Part shown: in pieces, positions 29,030 to 38,594 of the stretch | Layout of the letters: each line of letters starts with the position of its first letter | Position numbering within the stretch: position 1 is the first letter of the stretch | Source: Hyphomicrobiales bacterium | GTDB lineage: Bacteria; Pseudomonadota; Alphaproteobacteria; Rhizobiales; Xanthobacteraceae | Direction: 5' to 3' | Length of the DNA stretch: 64,000 bases | Assembly (NCBI GenBank): GCA_017305665.1 | Contig: JAFKKH010000014.1 | Span: 1-64,000, forward strand | Translations under genes and position numbers: made by a program | The notes under the pieces: generated by a model | The model's database searches: none | Seen by the model: the letters and a program-made list of their open reading frames with translations, nothing else | Told to the model about the DNA's origin: nothing

Positions 29030-29713
29030 ATGGTCTATCGGCGGACCCATCAGGTCGTAAAGCGGCTTGCGGCGCGACGCAGCGCCATCCTGGCGGCGGC
29101 GCGGGATGCCGCCAACGAAGGCGGGATGGCGGCAGTGCAGATCGCTCCGGTCGCGGTGCGTGCCAATGTCGCTGCCGGCACGGTCTACCGCTATTTCCCC
29201 TCGAAGGCCGACCTCATTTCCGAACTGATCGCCGATGTGTCGCGCGACGAACTGGCCGCGATCCGCCGCGCGGCGGATGCCGCGCCGGGGCCATCCTCGG
29301 CGCTCGCCGCCGCCGTCACCACCGTCGCCGTGCATGTGGTGTCACACCGCAAGCTCGCCTGGGGCATCCTGGCCGAGCCGGTCGATGTCGATGTCAATGC
29401 GACGCGGCTGGCCAGCCGCCGCGAGATCGCCGGCGAGATCGAGACGCGGATCAATGCCGCCGTGCGTGCCGGTCATCTGCCAGCGCAGGATACGGCGCTG
29501 GCTGCGACCGCGCTGCTCGGCGCGCTGCATGAATCCCTTGTCGGACCGCTTGCGCCCGACAATCTCGATGATCCGGCAAAGCTGCGCGACGCCGTGCAGA
29601 CTGCGACCCTGCTGGCGTTGCGGGCGGTCGGCGTGATGGACGCGCGCGCCCGTGGCCTCGTGGTGCAGGCGGCGTTGCCCGCCAAGATGCTGGCGAATGC
29701 GCAGCCTGGCTGA
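29030..29713 (+). CDS. TetR/AcrR family transcriptional regulator
   Basis: A 227-residue one-domain regulator. The N-terminal helix-turn-helix runs from about residue 14 to 62, with ANVAAGTVYRYFPSKADLI as the turn and recognition helix. The rest is the ligand-binding, dimerising helical domain. It begins MVYRRTHQVVKR. ATG 29030 has GGGGA about 10 nt upstream; an in-frame ATG at 28991 is the alternative. The glcDEF operon lies 250 bp downstream on the same strand, so control of that operon is possible but not shown. The ligand is unknown. Confidence 0.85.
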   Translation: MVYRRTHQVVKRLAARRSAILAAARDAANEGGMAAVQIAPVAVRANVAAGTVYRYFPSKADLISELIADVSRDELAAIRRAADAAPGPSSALAAAVTTVAVHVVSHRKLAWGILAEPVDVDVNATRLASRREIAGEIETRINAAVRAGHLPAQDTALAATALLGALHESLVGPLAPDNLDDPAKLRDAVQTATLLALRAVGVMDARARGLVVQAALPAKMLANAQPG

Positions 29714-29721
29714 AGCGCTGC

Positions 29722-29844
29722 CCGCTTCGCCTTGATCTTGCCGTCCTTGTCGAACTGCGAGATGTAGGCCCAGAGATTGTTGATCTCGGTCTCGTTCTTG
29801 ATGCCTATGAAGGCCATCTTGGTGCCGGGGATCTTCGCCTTCGA
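29722..29844 (-). pseudogene. Remnant of a class I cytochrome c gene
   Basis: About 41 codons on the minus strand match the C-terminal third of a class I cytochrome c: PGTKMAFIGIKNE (with the axial-Met segment TKMAF), then NNLWAYISQFDKDGKIK. The upstream haem motif CxxCH is absent and a stop (TAA, 29866-29868) closes the frame 8 codons further up. Downstream the frame runs on antisense into the TetR gene without the expected stop. It is a decayed fragment, not an expressed gene. Confidence 0.8.
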
Positions 29845-29964
29845 ACGATGCCGATCAATGATGCTTTATGGCAGTAGGTCATCCCTACCCAACGCATCTA
29901 GAATGTGCTTGATCCACAAGGCCTTGTTGCATCTCGCGGGATGGCGAGGACAGGAGTATGCGCG

Positions 29965-31458
<1,494 letters not shown>

Positions 31459-31461
31459 GGC

Positions 31462-32703
31462 GTGGATACTCTGAAAATACGTGATGCCGCCGACGTCGAG
31501 GCTGCCGTGCGCGCAGCGATCGCGAGCGAACAGCCGCTGGAAATCGTCGGCCACGGCAGCAAGCGATCGGTCGGCCATACCATGGCGACCAATGCGGTGC
31601 TGGATGTGTCGGCGCTGAATGCGGTGACCTCCTATGAACCGAACGAACTCATCATCACGATGCAGGCCGGTGCGCCGCTGGCGGACGTGCTGTCGCTGAT
31701 CGACTCCAAGAACCAGGAATTCGCCTTCGATCCGATGGACACCTCGGTCTTGTTGGGCACGGCTGCGGGGCAGGGCACCATCGGCGGCATGATCGGCGCA
31801 GGCCTTGCCGGGCCGCGCCGCATCAAGGCCGGCGGTGCGCGCGATCATCTGCTCGGAGCGCACGCGGTGTCCGGGTTCGGCGACAGTTTCAAGGCCGGCG
31901 GCAAGGTGGTGAAGAACGTCACCGGCTACGATCTCTGCAAACTGCTGGCGGGATCGTGGGGCACGCTCGCGGTCATGACCGAGGTAACGCTGAAGGTGAT
32001 GCCGAAGGCGGAGGCTGAGCGCACGCTGGTGCTGCGCGGGCTTGACGACGTCGCCGCCAACCGCGCCATGACGGCTGCCTTGGGTTCGCCCTACGACGTT
32101 TCGGGGGCGGCGCACGTGCCGCATTCGGCCTTCAAGGCGACCGAGGGGGCGTTGGGCGCGCTGGGTCCGGCGGGGCAGGCCGTGACGCTGTTGCGGCTTG
32201 AGGGGATCACCGTGTCGGCCGCTCATCGCGCGGCTTCGCTCGCGGCGTTGCTGAAGCCCTTCGGGGCGGCAGACCTGGTCGAAGATGCAGCGTCGGCCGC
32301 ATTGTGGCGCGCGGTTCGCGACGTCACGCCATTTGCGGCTGGTGGCCCGCTCGGCGCGTGGCCGGTGTGGCGGATCGTTTGCCCGCCGGCGTCAGGCGGT
32401 GCCTTCGGTCAGGCGCTGGCGCGCGAGACCGGCGGTGATGTGATCTATGACTGGGGCGGCGGGTTGATCTGGGCGGCGTTGCCGCCGTCGGCCGACGCGC
32501 ATGCTGCGCTGCTGCGGCAGCGTGTGACGGCGATCGATGGTCACGCCACGCTGCTGCGGGCCCCGGATGCGGTGCGTCGCGCCGTCGACGTGTTCCATCC
32601 GCAAACGGACGGCGTCGCCGCGCTGGCCGAGCGGGTCAGGCACAGCTTCGATCCCAAACACATCCTCAATCGCGGCCGGCTGACGCGGACGGCAATCTCA
32701 TGA
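31462..32703 (+). CDS. glcE: Glycolate oxidase subunit GlcE
   Basis: A 413-residue second flavin-binding subunit of glycolate oxidase. It has the FAD_binding_4 fold, with EIVGHGSKRSVG near residue 27 and GQGTIGGMIGAGLAGPRRIK (about 100-119), then KVVKNVTGYDLCKLLAGSWG. Like E. coli GlcE it is shorter than GlcD because it lacks much of the C-terminal oxidase domain. The start is GTG 31462, placed right after the glcD stop. Its TGA overlaps the glcF ATG by ATGA. Confidence 0.93.
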   Translation: MDTLKIRDAADVEAAVRAAIASEQPLEIVGHGSKRSVGHTMATNAVLDVSALNAVTSYEPNELIITMQAGAPLADVLSLIDSKNQEFAFDPMDTSVLLGTAAGQGTIGGMIGAGLAGPRRIKAGGARDHLLGAHAVSGFGDSFKAGGKVVKNVTGYDLCKLLAGSWGTLAVMTEVTLKVMPKAEAERTLVLRGLDDVAANRAMTAALGSPYDVSGAAHVPHSAFKATEGALGALGPAGQAVTLLRLEGITVSAAHRAASLAALLKPFGAADLVEDAASAALWRAVRDVTPFAAGGPLGAWPVWRIVCPPASGGAFGQALARETGGDVIYDWGGGLIWAALPPSADAHAALLRQRVTAIDGHATLLRAPDAVRRAVDVFHPQTDGVAALAERVRHSFDPKHILNRGRLTRTAIS

Positions 32704-34016
32704 AGACCGAATTCACGCTCGCCCAACTGGCCGATCCCGATATCGCGGAAGCCGACAAGATCCTCCGCAAGTGCGTGCATTGCGGGTTCTGCACCGCCAC
32801 GTGCCCGACCTATGTGCTGCTCGGTGATGAACTCGATAGCCCGCGCGGCCGTATCTACCTGATCAAGGAGATGCTGGAGAAGGACAAGCCGCCAACCGCG
32901 GAGGTTGTGAAACACATCGACCGCTGCCTGTCGTGCCTGTCCTGCATGACCACCTGCCCATCCGGCGTGAACTACATGCATCTGGTCGATCAGGCCCGCG
33001 TCAAGATCGAGAACGAGTATGCGCGGCCACTGCCCGAGCGGTTGCTCCGTGCGGTTCTTGCCTTCGTGCTGCCGCGGCCAAAGCTGTTCCGTCTCAGTAT
33101 GATCCTGGCGCGATTGGCGCGTCCCTTCGCGGCGCTTCTGCCAGGCTCCGCGCCGGGTGCCGCGACGCCGTCGTTCTTCCGACGAATCAAGGCGATGCTG
33201 GCGCTGGCGCCATCGGCTTTGCCGGCGCCGGGACCGGCTGCGGGCAGCGTGTTCCCGGCTGTGGGCGCGCGCCGCGGTCGTGTCGCGCTGTTGCAAGGCT
33301 GTGCCCAGCAGGTGCTGGCGCCGCGCATTAATCAGGCCGCGATCAACCTGCTGACCCGTCATGGCATCGAGGTGGTGCTGGTCGCCGACGAGCAATGCTG
33401 CGGCGCGCTGACGCATCACATGGGCGACGATGCCGAGGCGTTGGCGCGTGCGCGCCACAATGTAACGGCATGGGTGCGAGAGGCCGGAGCGAACGGCCTC
33501 GACGCCATTCTGGTGACCACGTCAGGCTGCGGCACCGTGATCAAGGACTACGGCTATATGCTGCGCGAGGATCGCGACTACGCCGAACCGGCCGCGAAGG
33601 TCTCGGCGCTGGCCAGGGACATCACCGAATATGTCGCGAGCCTCGATCTGCCCGCGCCACAAGGCCGCAGCGATCTCGTCGTCGCGTATCACTCCGCTTG
33701 TTCCCTTCAGCACGGACAGAAAATCACGCAGCTTCCGAAAGATTTGCTTTCCAAGAATGGATTCGTGGTGAAAGATGTGCCCGAGAGTCATTTGTGTTGC
33801 GGTTCGGCGGGGACGTACAACATTCTCCAGCCTGACATTGCGAACAGATTGCGCGACCGGAAAGTCGCCAACATCGCGACCGTCAAGCCAGACATGATCG
33901 CCGCCGGCAATATCGGGTGCATGGTTCAGATTGCCGGTGGAACGTCGGTCCCTGTTGTTCACACGATTGAACTCCTCGATTGGGCGACAGGTGGCCCCCG
34001 GCCAGGATTGAACTGA
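32700..34016 (+). CDS. glcF: Glycolate oxidase iron-sulfur subunit GlcF
   Basis: A 438-residue iron-sulfur subunit. It has two 4Fe-4S ferredoxin sets, C25-C28-C31-C35 (CVHCGFCTATCP) and C76-C79-C82-C86 (CLSCLSCMTTCP). Two CCG domains follow, with CCGALTHH and CCGSAGTYN cysteine pairs. It carries electrons from the flavin subunits to the quinone pool at the inner membrane. The start overlaps the glcE stop. Its last codons (GGPRPGLN) read, on the other strand, somewhat like the T arm of a tRNA; see findings. Confidence 0.94.
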   Translation: MKTEFTLAQLADPDIAEADKILRKCVHCGFCTATCPTYVLLGDELDSPRGRIYLIKEMLEKDKPPTAEVVKHIDRCLSCLSCMTTCPSGVNYMHLVDQARVKIENEYARPLPERLLRAVLAFVLPRPKLFRLSMILARLARPFAALLPGSAPGAATPSFFRRIKAMLALAPSALPAPGPAAGSVFPAVGARRGRVALLQGCAQQVLAPRINQAAINLLTRHGIEVVLVADEQCCGALTHHMGDDAEALARARHNVTAWVREAGANGLDAILVTTSGCGTVIKDYGYMLREDRDYAEPAAKVSALARDITEYVASLDLPAPQGRSDLVVAYHSACSLQHGQKITQLPKDLLSKNGFVVKDVPESHLCCGSAGTYNILQPDIANRLRDRKVANIATVKPDMIAAGNIGCMVQIAGGTSVPVVHTIELLDWATGGPRPGLN

Positions 34017-34094
34017 TCTTTCGGTGCTCCGCCCAAGCGTAGCCTGCCGAAAGCGTTGGATGGCTTTTTGATCGGCGGCAACAGGAGGACGACG

Positions 34095-34541
34095 ATGGCT
34101 AAGAAATCCAAGAAGGCGAAGAGCAAGAAGGCCAAGAAAGCCAAGAAGAAGGTCGCGGCGGCGAAGAAGAGGACGGCGAAAAAGAAGTCCTCGAAGAAGA
34201 GCGCAAAAAAATCCGCCCGGAAGGTTTCAAAGAAGAAGGCTTCCAAAAAGAAAGCCTCAAAGAGGGCCGCGAAAAAGTCGGCCAAAAAATCAACGCCGAA
34301 GAAGGCCGCAGCCAAGCGCAAGGCATCGGCAAAGAAGGCACCTGCAAAGAAAGCAGCCGCAAGGAAAGCCCCGGCGAAAAAGGCTGCCGCAAAACCGGCT
34401 GCACCTGCTCCGGCTGCCGCTCCGGTCTCGACGCCGAGCTGGGCGATGCCCGAGCCTGCTGCGCCGGCCCCGTCTTACAGCCATACGGACAATGCGATGG
34501 ACCATTCGCACGGATCGGATTCGGGCGGCGACAACAACTAG
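34095..34541 (+). CDS. Histone H1-like Lys/Ala-rich nucleoid protein
   Basis: A 148-residue, extremely basic protein. Residues 1-110 are built from Lys-Lys-Ala/Ser repeats (AKKSKKAKSKKAKKAKKK, later PAKKAAARKAPAKKAAAKPA). They are followed by an Ala/Pro linker and an acidic tail ending HSHGSDSGGDNN. The composition matches bacterial histone H1-like proteins that bind DNA nonspecifically. AGGAGG stands before ATG 34095. It is flanked by glcF upstream and a strong terminator downstream. The repeat tract is built of AAG/GCC codons and is probably prone to length change. Confidence 0.85.
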   Translation: MAKKSKKAKSKKAKKAKKKVAAAKKRTAKKKSSKKSAKKSARKVSKKKASKKKASKRAAKKSAKKSTPKKAAAKRKASAKKAPAKKAAARKAPAKKAAAKPAAPAPAAAPVSTPSWAMPEPAAPAPSYSHTDNAMDHSHGSDSGGDNN

Positions 34542-34576
34542 GCGCGCTGATCGCGAGCCGCTCTATTCCCCGAGTT

Positions 34577-34614
34577 AAGGGCCGCAGCACATCGCTGCGG
34601 CCCTTTTCTTTTTG
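34577..34614 (+). terminator. Rho-independent terminator of the H1-like gene
   Basis: AAGGGCCGCAGC and GCTGCGGCCCTT (12-bp perfect stem, 5-nt loop) are followed by TTCTTTTT. This is a textbook intrinsic terminator 36 nt after the stop codon. Confidence 0.92.
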
Positions 34615-34920
34615 AGGCCCCGGCTATCGGCGCGCCGTCCATGCGCTGTGCCGTGCGAGCATGAGATGCGGTCATCGACTGCATCGCGAGGCCGGCCATA
34701 ACGTGTGATGACATTTTGCAACACTGGCCGACAACGTGATCGGGGCCGGCTTTGAGCCGGTTGAAACGCCCAATAAGGCAGCAATTGCACGCTGTTTCGG
34801 CTTCTCCGTATTCATGCAGCCCCCCAGACTGAAAGCCACGAAAACAAATTCGTTGCCGCCGAGGCTCGCTTGTCTCGATGGCCTTCGAGATCGGGCTGAC
34901 CTTAACGGATGGGGATCCTC
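34615..34920 (+). other. Promoter region of the TorF-type porin gene
   Basis: About 306 bp without a credible gene. It contains a short GGCCGGCTTTGAGCCGG hairpin near 34745. The GGGGAT before ATG 34921 is the ribosome site. I could not assign a promoter. Confidence 0.5.
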
Positions 34921-35946
34921 ATGAAGAAAATGCTCCTGGTAGCAACGGCGCTGGCCATGACGGCGGGTTCGGCTTTCGCGGCGGACATGACAGTGAAGGC
35001 TTACAAGGCGCCTCCGCCGGTCGCGTTCGACCCTTGGGATATCGCGTTTGGCGGCGGTGTCATGAGCGACTATGTGTTCCGCGGCGTGACGCAATCAAAT
35101 CACAAGCCGTCGGTGACGGCCTATTTCGAACCCCGCTACAACGTCACCAAGGATCTGCAGCTCTACGTCGGCTCGTCCTTCGAGAGCATCTCGTTCGCCA
35201 ACCGCGCGGCGGCGGAAGTCGACGTCTATGGCGGCATCCGGCCGACCGTCGGCCCGTTTGCCTTCGACTTCGGCGTCTGGGGCTATCTGTATCCGGGCGG
35301 CAGGTGTGCGGACGGTGTGGTCGATCCGGTGACGGGCCTGCCCGGCGGCGGGGTGTGCGCGATCAGCGCCGACACCGTGTTCCTGCCCAACGGCAACGTG
35401 ATGAAGAAGGACGTCAGCTTCTTCGAGGCCTATGCCAAGGTGAACTACACCATCAACGACAGCTTCGCGGTCGGCCTGAACGACTACTACTCGCCGAATT
35501 TCCTGAACACCGGAGCGTGGGGCAACTACGCGTCCATCACCGCAAAATACACCGCGCCCAGCAACACGTTCGGCAGCAGCGGCGTCGGCATGTACGTGTC
35601 GGGCGAGTTCGGCCGGCAGTGGCTCGGCACCTCGGATCCGTTCTATGGCACCACCTTTGCCGCAGCGGGCTTCGCGGGCCCGTTCCCGAACGGCATCAAG
35701 TATGCCGACTACAACACCTGGAACATCGGCGTCGGCTTCACCTACAAGGTGTTCACGCTGGACCTGCGCTACTCCGACAGCGACCTGTCGAAGGGTGACT
35801 GCAACGCCTTCACCAGCGACTTCACCGCCGGCGGCACCGGCTCTCCGACTGCGATCAATCCGGGTGGCGCCGGCTCCAACTGGTGCGGCGCGACCTTCAT
35901 CGCCAAGCTGTCGGCTGACCTGACCGCGATGACCAGCCTGAAGTAA
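34921..35946 (+). CDS. TorF-family putative outer-membrane porin
   Basis: A 341-residue protein with a signal peptide (MKKMLLVATALAMTAGSAFA, 1-20), then an antiparallel beta-rich body. The opening of the mature protein, GGGVMSDYVFRGVTQSNHKP, is the signature of the TorF (TIGR02001) family of predicted outer-membrane beta-barrels. Alternating aromatic strands run to the end (for example NTWNIGVGFTYKVFTLDLRY). A role in solute passage is inferred from fold only. ATG 34921, with GGGGAT 6 nt upstream, is preferred over ATG 34909. Confidence 0.85.
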   Translation: MKKMLLVATALAMTAGSAFAADMTVKAYKAPPPVAFDPWDIAFGGGVMSDYVFRGVTQSNHKPSVTAYFEPRYNVTKDLQLYVGSSFESISFANRAAAEVDVYGGIRPTVGPFAFDFGVWGYLYPGGRCADGVVDPVTGLPGGGVCAISADTVFLPNGNVMKKDVSFFEAYAKVNYTINDSFAVGLNDYYSPNFLNTGAWGNYASITAKYTAPSNTFGSSGVGMYVSGEFGRQWLGTSDPFYGTTFAAAGFAGPFPNGIKYADYNTWNIGVGFTYKVFTLDLRYSDSDLSKGDCNAFTSDFTAGGTGSPTAINPGGAGSNWCGATFIAKLSADLTAMTSLK

Positions 35947-35996
35947 ATCCCTCCAGGATGCGAAGGGCGGCGGAGCGATCCGTCGCCTTTCGTTTG

Positions 35997-37742
35997 TCAG
36001 GTGCCGACGTTGGCAACCTCTTCGACGCCGTGGATCGCAAACCGGTCACCGGCTGATTCCAGCACGACCTTGTCCTGATGGAAGGCGTCGAGCGTGTTGC
36101 GGTGACCGATCGAGACCACGGTGGTGGCCGGCAGTTTCTCCGCAATCAGGCGGTAGAGCGCATCCTCGGACGGTTCGTCGAGCGAGGCCGTGGCTTCGTC
36201 CAGGAACAGATAGTCGGGACGATGCAGCAGCGCGCGCGCCACGCCCAGGCGCTGCTGTTCGCCGAGCGACAGGATCCGGTTCCAGTGATCCTCCTCGTCG
36301 AGCCGCGGCGTCAGAGCCGGCAAGCCGACGGCAGCCACCGCGGCTGCGACCTCGGCGGCATCGAATGCGCCGACTTCGGCGGGATAGGCGATCGCCGACC
36401 GCAGCGTTCCGATCGGAAAGTACGGCCGTTGTGGCAGCATCATCGGCGTCGCGCTGGCGGGAATCGCGATCTTTCCAGTGCCGAATGGCCAGATGCCGGC
36501 GATGGCGCGGAACAGGGTGGATTTGCCCGACCCCGAAGGACCCGTGACCAGCGTGCGGGCCTTGTTGCGGAAGTGGAAACCGTCCGCCGACACCAGCGGC
36601 TTGCCATTCGGCAAGCGCACCAGCAGGTCGTCCAGCGCGATGTCGGAGCCGGCGGGCGACAGCTTCACGAGATCGGTCCCAGCGTCCAGCGCATTGGCTT
36701 TCGCGATCGAATGTTCAAAACCGTCAAGCCGCATCACGATCGACTGGAACTCGGCCAGCGAGCGGTAAGCCGTCACGAAGAACGACAGCGCGCCCTGCAC
36801 GCTGAGAAATGCCGATGCCGCCTGCATCATGCCGCCGAGTTGGGTCTTGTTGGCGAAGTAGGCCGGCGCGACCAGGATGTAGGGGATGATCTGGGTGGCT
36901 TGCGCGTAGCTCGCGGTGAAGGCGGTGATTTTCTTGGTGCGGTTCATGATGCCGATCCAGTTCTCGATGATCAGCGCGAATTTCCCCATCAGCCGCGTGC
37001 GCTCGGTGTCTTCACCGTGGAGCAGCGCGATCTGCTCGGAGTTTTCACGGACCCGCACCAGGTTGAAGCGGAAGTCCGCTTCGTATTGCTGCTGCCGGAA
37101 GTCGAGACCAACCAGCGGTTTACCGATCAGGTGGGTCAGCACCGTTCCGACGATGGCGTAGATCAGCGCGCCCCACACCAGATAGCCAGGGATGTTGTAT
37201 TGCTGGCCGAAGATGTGCAGCGGTGCCGCGGCGGACAGGCCCCACAGGATCACGACGAACGACACCAGGGTAACGACGGAGTTCAGGAGGCCGAGCCCGA
37301 TGGTCAGCGTGCGATCGACAAACAGCTTGATGTCGTCGGTGATACGCTGGTCGGGGTTGTCGGCGACGTCGCCCGCGAGCTGCATCCGGTAGTGGTTGGC
37401 GTGATTGAGCCAATCGCCCAGATAGCGCTTGGTCATCCAGTTGCGCCAGCGGATCTGCAGCCATTGATTGAGATAGAGCTGGTAGACGGCAATGACGATG
37501 AAGATGGCGACCACCACGCTGAAGTAGATGATCTCCGAAACGAAGCCGTTCCAGTTGTGCTCCTGCAGCGCATTGTAGAAGCGATTGCGCCACTGGTTGA
37601 GCAGGACGTCGATGGCGACGGTGCCGAGTTCGATGGCGATGACGATGACGAGAAGCGCAAGCCCCGCCCATTTGTCCTCGGAGCGGAAATAGGGCGATGC
37701 GATCCGCCATACGGTTTTCAGCGTCGTACCGAGGTTTCTCAC
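35997..37742 (-). CDS. SbmA/BacA-fold ABC transporter with fused ATPase
   Basis: A 581-residue half-transporter. The N-terminal membrane domain (about 1-350, six helices, ABC_membrane_2 / SbmA-BacA fold) is fused to an ATPase with Walker A GPSGSGKST, signature LSLGEQQR, Walker B YLFLDEATASLDEPS and H-loop IGHRN. Relatives include YddA and the Bradyrhizobium peptide transporter BclA, which protects bacteroids from plant antimicrobial peptides. Orthology to BclA is not shown. The start is GTG 37742, with GGAG about 10 nt upstream. It converges on the TorF-type gene. Confidence 0.87.
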   Translation of the reverse strand: MRNLGTTLKTVWRIASPYFRSEDKWAGLALLVIVIAIELGTVAIDVLLNQWRNRFYNALQEHNWNGFVSEIIYFSVVVAIFIVIAVYQLYLNQWLQIRWRNWMTKRYLGDWLNHANHYRMQLAGDVADNPDQRITDDIKLFVDRTLTIGLGLLNSVVTLVSFVVILWGLSAAAPLHIFGQQYNIPGYLVWGALIYAIVGTVLTHLIGKPLVGLDFRQQQYEADFRFNLVRVRENSEQIALLHGEDTERTRLMGKFALIIENWIGIMNRTKKITAFTASYAQATQIIPYILVAPAYFANKTQLGGMMQAASAFLSVQGALSFFVTAYRSLAEFQSIVMRLDGFEHSIAKANALDAGTDLVKLSPAGSDIALDDLLVRLPNGKPLVSADGFHFRNKARTLVTGPSGSGKSTLFRAIAGIWPFGTGKIAIPASATPMMLPQRPYFPIGTLRSAIAYPAEVGAFDAAEVAAAVAAVGLPALTPRLDEEDHWNRILSLGEQQRLGVARALLHRPDYLFLDEATASLDEPSEDALYRLIAEKLPATTVVSIGHRNTLDAFHQDKVVLESAGDRFAIHGVEEVANVGT

Positions 37743-38078
37743 TGTTCGATGTCTCCGGGGAAACTGCTAATCGCTTGAGGGAGGTGAACGATCGTGGTTG
37801 CGAATAAAATCATAGCCGCAATTGTTCAGAAATGCCCTGCGCGAAATCTGGCACAATCGTTACCAGCGGTGCTCAGGCCATTCCAGCGTCGCGCAGGTGT
37901 GACCTTGTCATGACATCAAGCATTACGGCGCGCATTTGCCGGGTCAATGCGGACTTCATGAATGTTTAGACAGGTCGGGCGAATTTCGGCCACAAATATC
38001 GGGACTTCACGTCACGGAATCCGCGCTGTAGAAGGGCACAGGTTTTGTTACGTATCCGTCAGCATTCAACGAGGGCAG
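37743..38078. other. Divergent intergenic region, ABC transporter / META-like gene
   Basis: 336 bp with no convincing ORF. It should hold two divergent promoters. Beyond GAGGG before ATG 38079 I see no recognisable operator, and no clear hairpin. Confidence 0.5.
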
Positions 38079-38486
38079 ATGGCTTCAAAGTTTTGGTATG
38101 GCGCCGCTGCCGTCATGGTTGCTGTCGGCGGTTTCACGGCGGGGCCGGCGTCGGCGCAGGATGGCTTTCCGTTCGGTCTTGAGATGACGCTGGATACGAA
38201 GCCGATGCCAGGTTCGAGACAGATGCCGACGCTGGAGATCGGCGACAACGGCGAGGCCAAGCTCGATTTGTGGTGCAAGACCGGGAAAGGCCAGTTCTCG
38301 GTCGCCGGCAACACCGTGATTTTTGCGCCCGGTCAGTTCGAAGATCATGCCTGCCCGCCGGACAGGGCGGAAGCTGACGACAATCTGATTGCGGCTCTCG
38401 CCGCGATCGAAACCTGGAAACGTCAGGGCGATACGGTCATGTTCGCCGGACCGGCGACCTTGCACTTTCATCTCAATACGAACTGA
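38079..38486 (+). CDS. Small exported META/HslJ-like protein
   Basis: A 135-residue protein with a signal peptide (hydrophobic YGAAAVMVAVGGFTAGPASA, about 6-25). The mature part alternates beta strands and ends in KRQGDTVMFAGPATLHFHL. The pattern of a short strand set around LEIGDNGEAKLDLWC and GNTVIFAPGQF resembles META domains, as in HslJ, but I could not confirm this. Two Cys (WCKTG and HACPP) may pair in the periplasm. GAGGG precedes ATG 38079. Function unknown. Confidence 0.62.
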   Translation: MASKFWYGAAAVMVAVGGFTAGPASAQDGFPFGLEMTLDTKPMPGSRQMPTLEIGDNGEAKLDLWCKTGKGQFSVAGNTVIFAPGQFEDHACPPDRAEADDNLIAALAAIETWKRQGDTVMFAGPATLHFHLNTN

Positions 38487-38594
38487 AGCTTCCTCTGGAG
38501 GAAGCCCATCATCGGAGCACTCCGCGCTTCCTTTCCCGGGTGTGGGAGAAGTGAAGAGTCGCTCGTTGCAGTTCAATGCAAATTCGAATTCTCT

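Noticed and set aside
34056-34541. CRISPR-like or satellite reading of the AAG/GCC-rich repeats
   Set aside because: The repeats are codon repeats of a Lys/Ala-rich protein in frame, with no spacers.
36078-37778. 566-codon plus-strand open frame opposite the ABC transporter
   Set aside because: Antisense artefact; the reverse gene carries Walker A, Walker B and signature motifs in order.
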